A DNA stretch of 64,000 nucleotides from Adiantum capillus-veneris (taxonomy: Eukaryota; Streptophyta; Polypodiopsida; Polypodiales; Pteridaceae), in the NCBI GenBank assembly GCA_014529385.2, contig CM043942.1, positions 51,094,774 to 51,158,773 of the forward strand, given 5' to 3'. Each line of letters starts with the position of its first letter. Positions within the stretch are counted from its first letter, which is position 1. The notes under the pieces are model-generated. The model had not been told where the DNA came from, ran no database searches, and was given only the letters and a program-made list of their open reading frames with translations. The position numbers and the translations under genes are program-made. Shown one piece after another: positions 63,675-64,000 of this stretch.

Positions 63675-64000
63675 ACTGTGGATGCACACAAGAGAGCAAA
63701 AGAACCTCCAAGAGATTCACAAATCTCCTCTCCAATGCAAGAAAAACTCTACACAAAATCTCAGCACAAAGCTAAGACAAGCTGCGTCCCAAAAGAAGTG
63801 TTTACTTGAAGAAAATCTGTCAAAAAGCACACCCTCTTGATCTAAATGCCTCCGAAAAGTAACTTCTGCTACGCTGCTCAGAACAAAATTCTGAGGGCTC
63901 GAACGGCTTCAAAAGGGGGGTAAAACCTCAGGTCGCCTTTTGAGAATACTCCCGGAACGTCGAGGATGCTCCCACGAGCAAATTTTCCGAAAACTGCCTG
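63675..64000 (-). other. Element VII leader, cut by window end
   Basis: No gene. The primer binding site is not found within these bases, so it and the 5' LTR lie further right. GAACGGCTTCAAAAGGGG and nearby GC-richer sequence could belong to leader or LTR. Confidence 0.5.

Larger units (their letters stand above)
59103..64000 (-). mobile_element. Element VII: Ty1/copia element, 5' end beyond the window
   Basis: The minus strand has the full copia order: Gag, zinc knuckle, protease, integrase, RT, RNase H, purine tract and LTR. The 5' LTR and primer site are not in the window. Frames are broken in at least six places and the RT catalytic motif is changed, so it is inactive. It is unrelated to copia element V in detail. 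Confidence 0.85.

Overview
The window is intergenic plant nuclear DNA made almost entirely of LTR retrotransposons, many inserted inside one another. Evidence for a land plant: Ty3-type pol with a chromodomain, plant-type primer binding sites, a Ty1/copia element, a plant-type PPR pseudogene, and long GA/CT microsatellites. A large, repeat-rich genome such as a fern or lycophyte would fit, but that is inference. I see no intact host gene, rRNA, tRNA gene or CRISPR array. Nearly every reading frame carries frameshifts or stops.

Layout. Family A is a Ty3 chromovirus-like family with LTRs of about 1.6 kb, an initiator-Met primer site and LTRs full of TGCTTGAGG-type minisatellite. It occurs three times: element II (minus; LTR at 1-396 and 10218-10452, body to about 17450), element IV (plus, 27409-36288) and element VI (minus, 37406-45983). 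Element I (minus, 397-10217) sits inside the LTR of II with exact 5-bp target duplications. Element III (minus, 17730-26566) sits inside a foreign gag fragment, also with exact duplications. IV and VI are both inserted in one Ty1/copia element (V), whose RT-RNase H reading frame is visible in three pieces between 27296 and 46124. A solo LTR (39069-39777) sits inside VI.

Elements I and III are the most unusual objects. Both have a TGGCGC primer site, a long decayed or extended Gag with CX2CX3HX4C knuckles, an aspartic protease, and then a separate basic reading frame built of repeated W-[IV]-P-K motifs. I find no reverse transcriptase, RNase H or integrase in either. They look like non-autonomous gag-protease elements that would need enzymes in trans. 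Element I also carries, in its untranslated leader, an array of near-identical 24-bp perfect palindromes (core ACATCCTACGCGTAGGATGT), which are better conserved than the sequence around them.

Element II contains about 3.9 kb of sequence foreign to its family, with gene-like open frames on both strands and a duplicated CT-microsatellite cassette. After V come a LINE fragment (46257-47600), a foldback/MITE-like element (47779-48249) and a candidate host gene with one apparent frameshift (48362-49050). From 49 to 59 kb the DNA is mostly non-coding: microsatellites, a PPR pseudogene, decayed gag-like sequence and some weak open frames. The window ends in a minus-strand Ty1/copia element (VII, about 59103 to beyond 64000) whose RT catalytic motif reads YVHD instead of YVDD.
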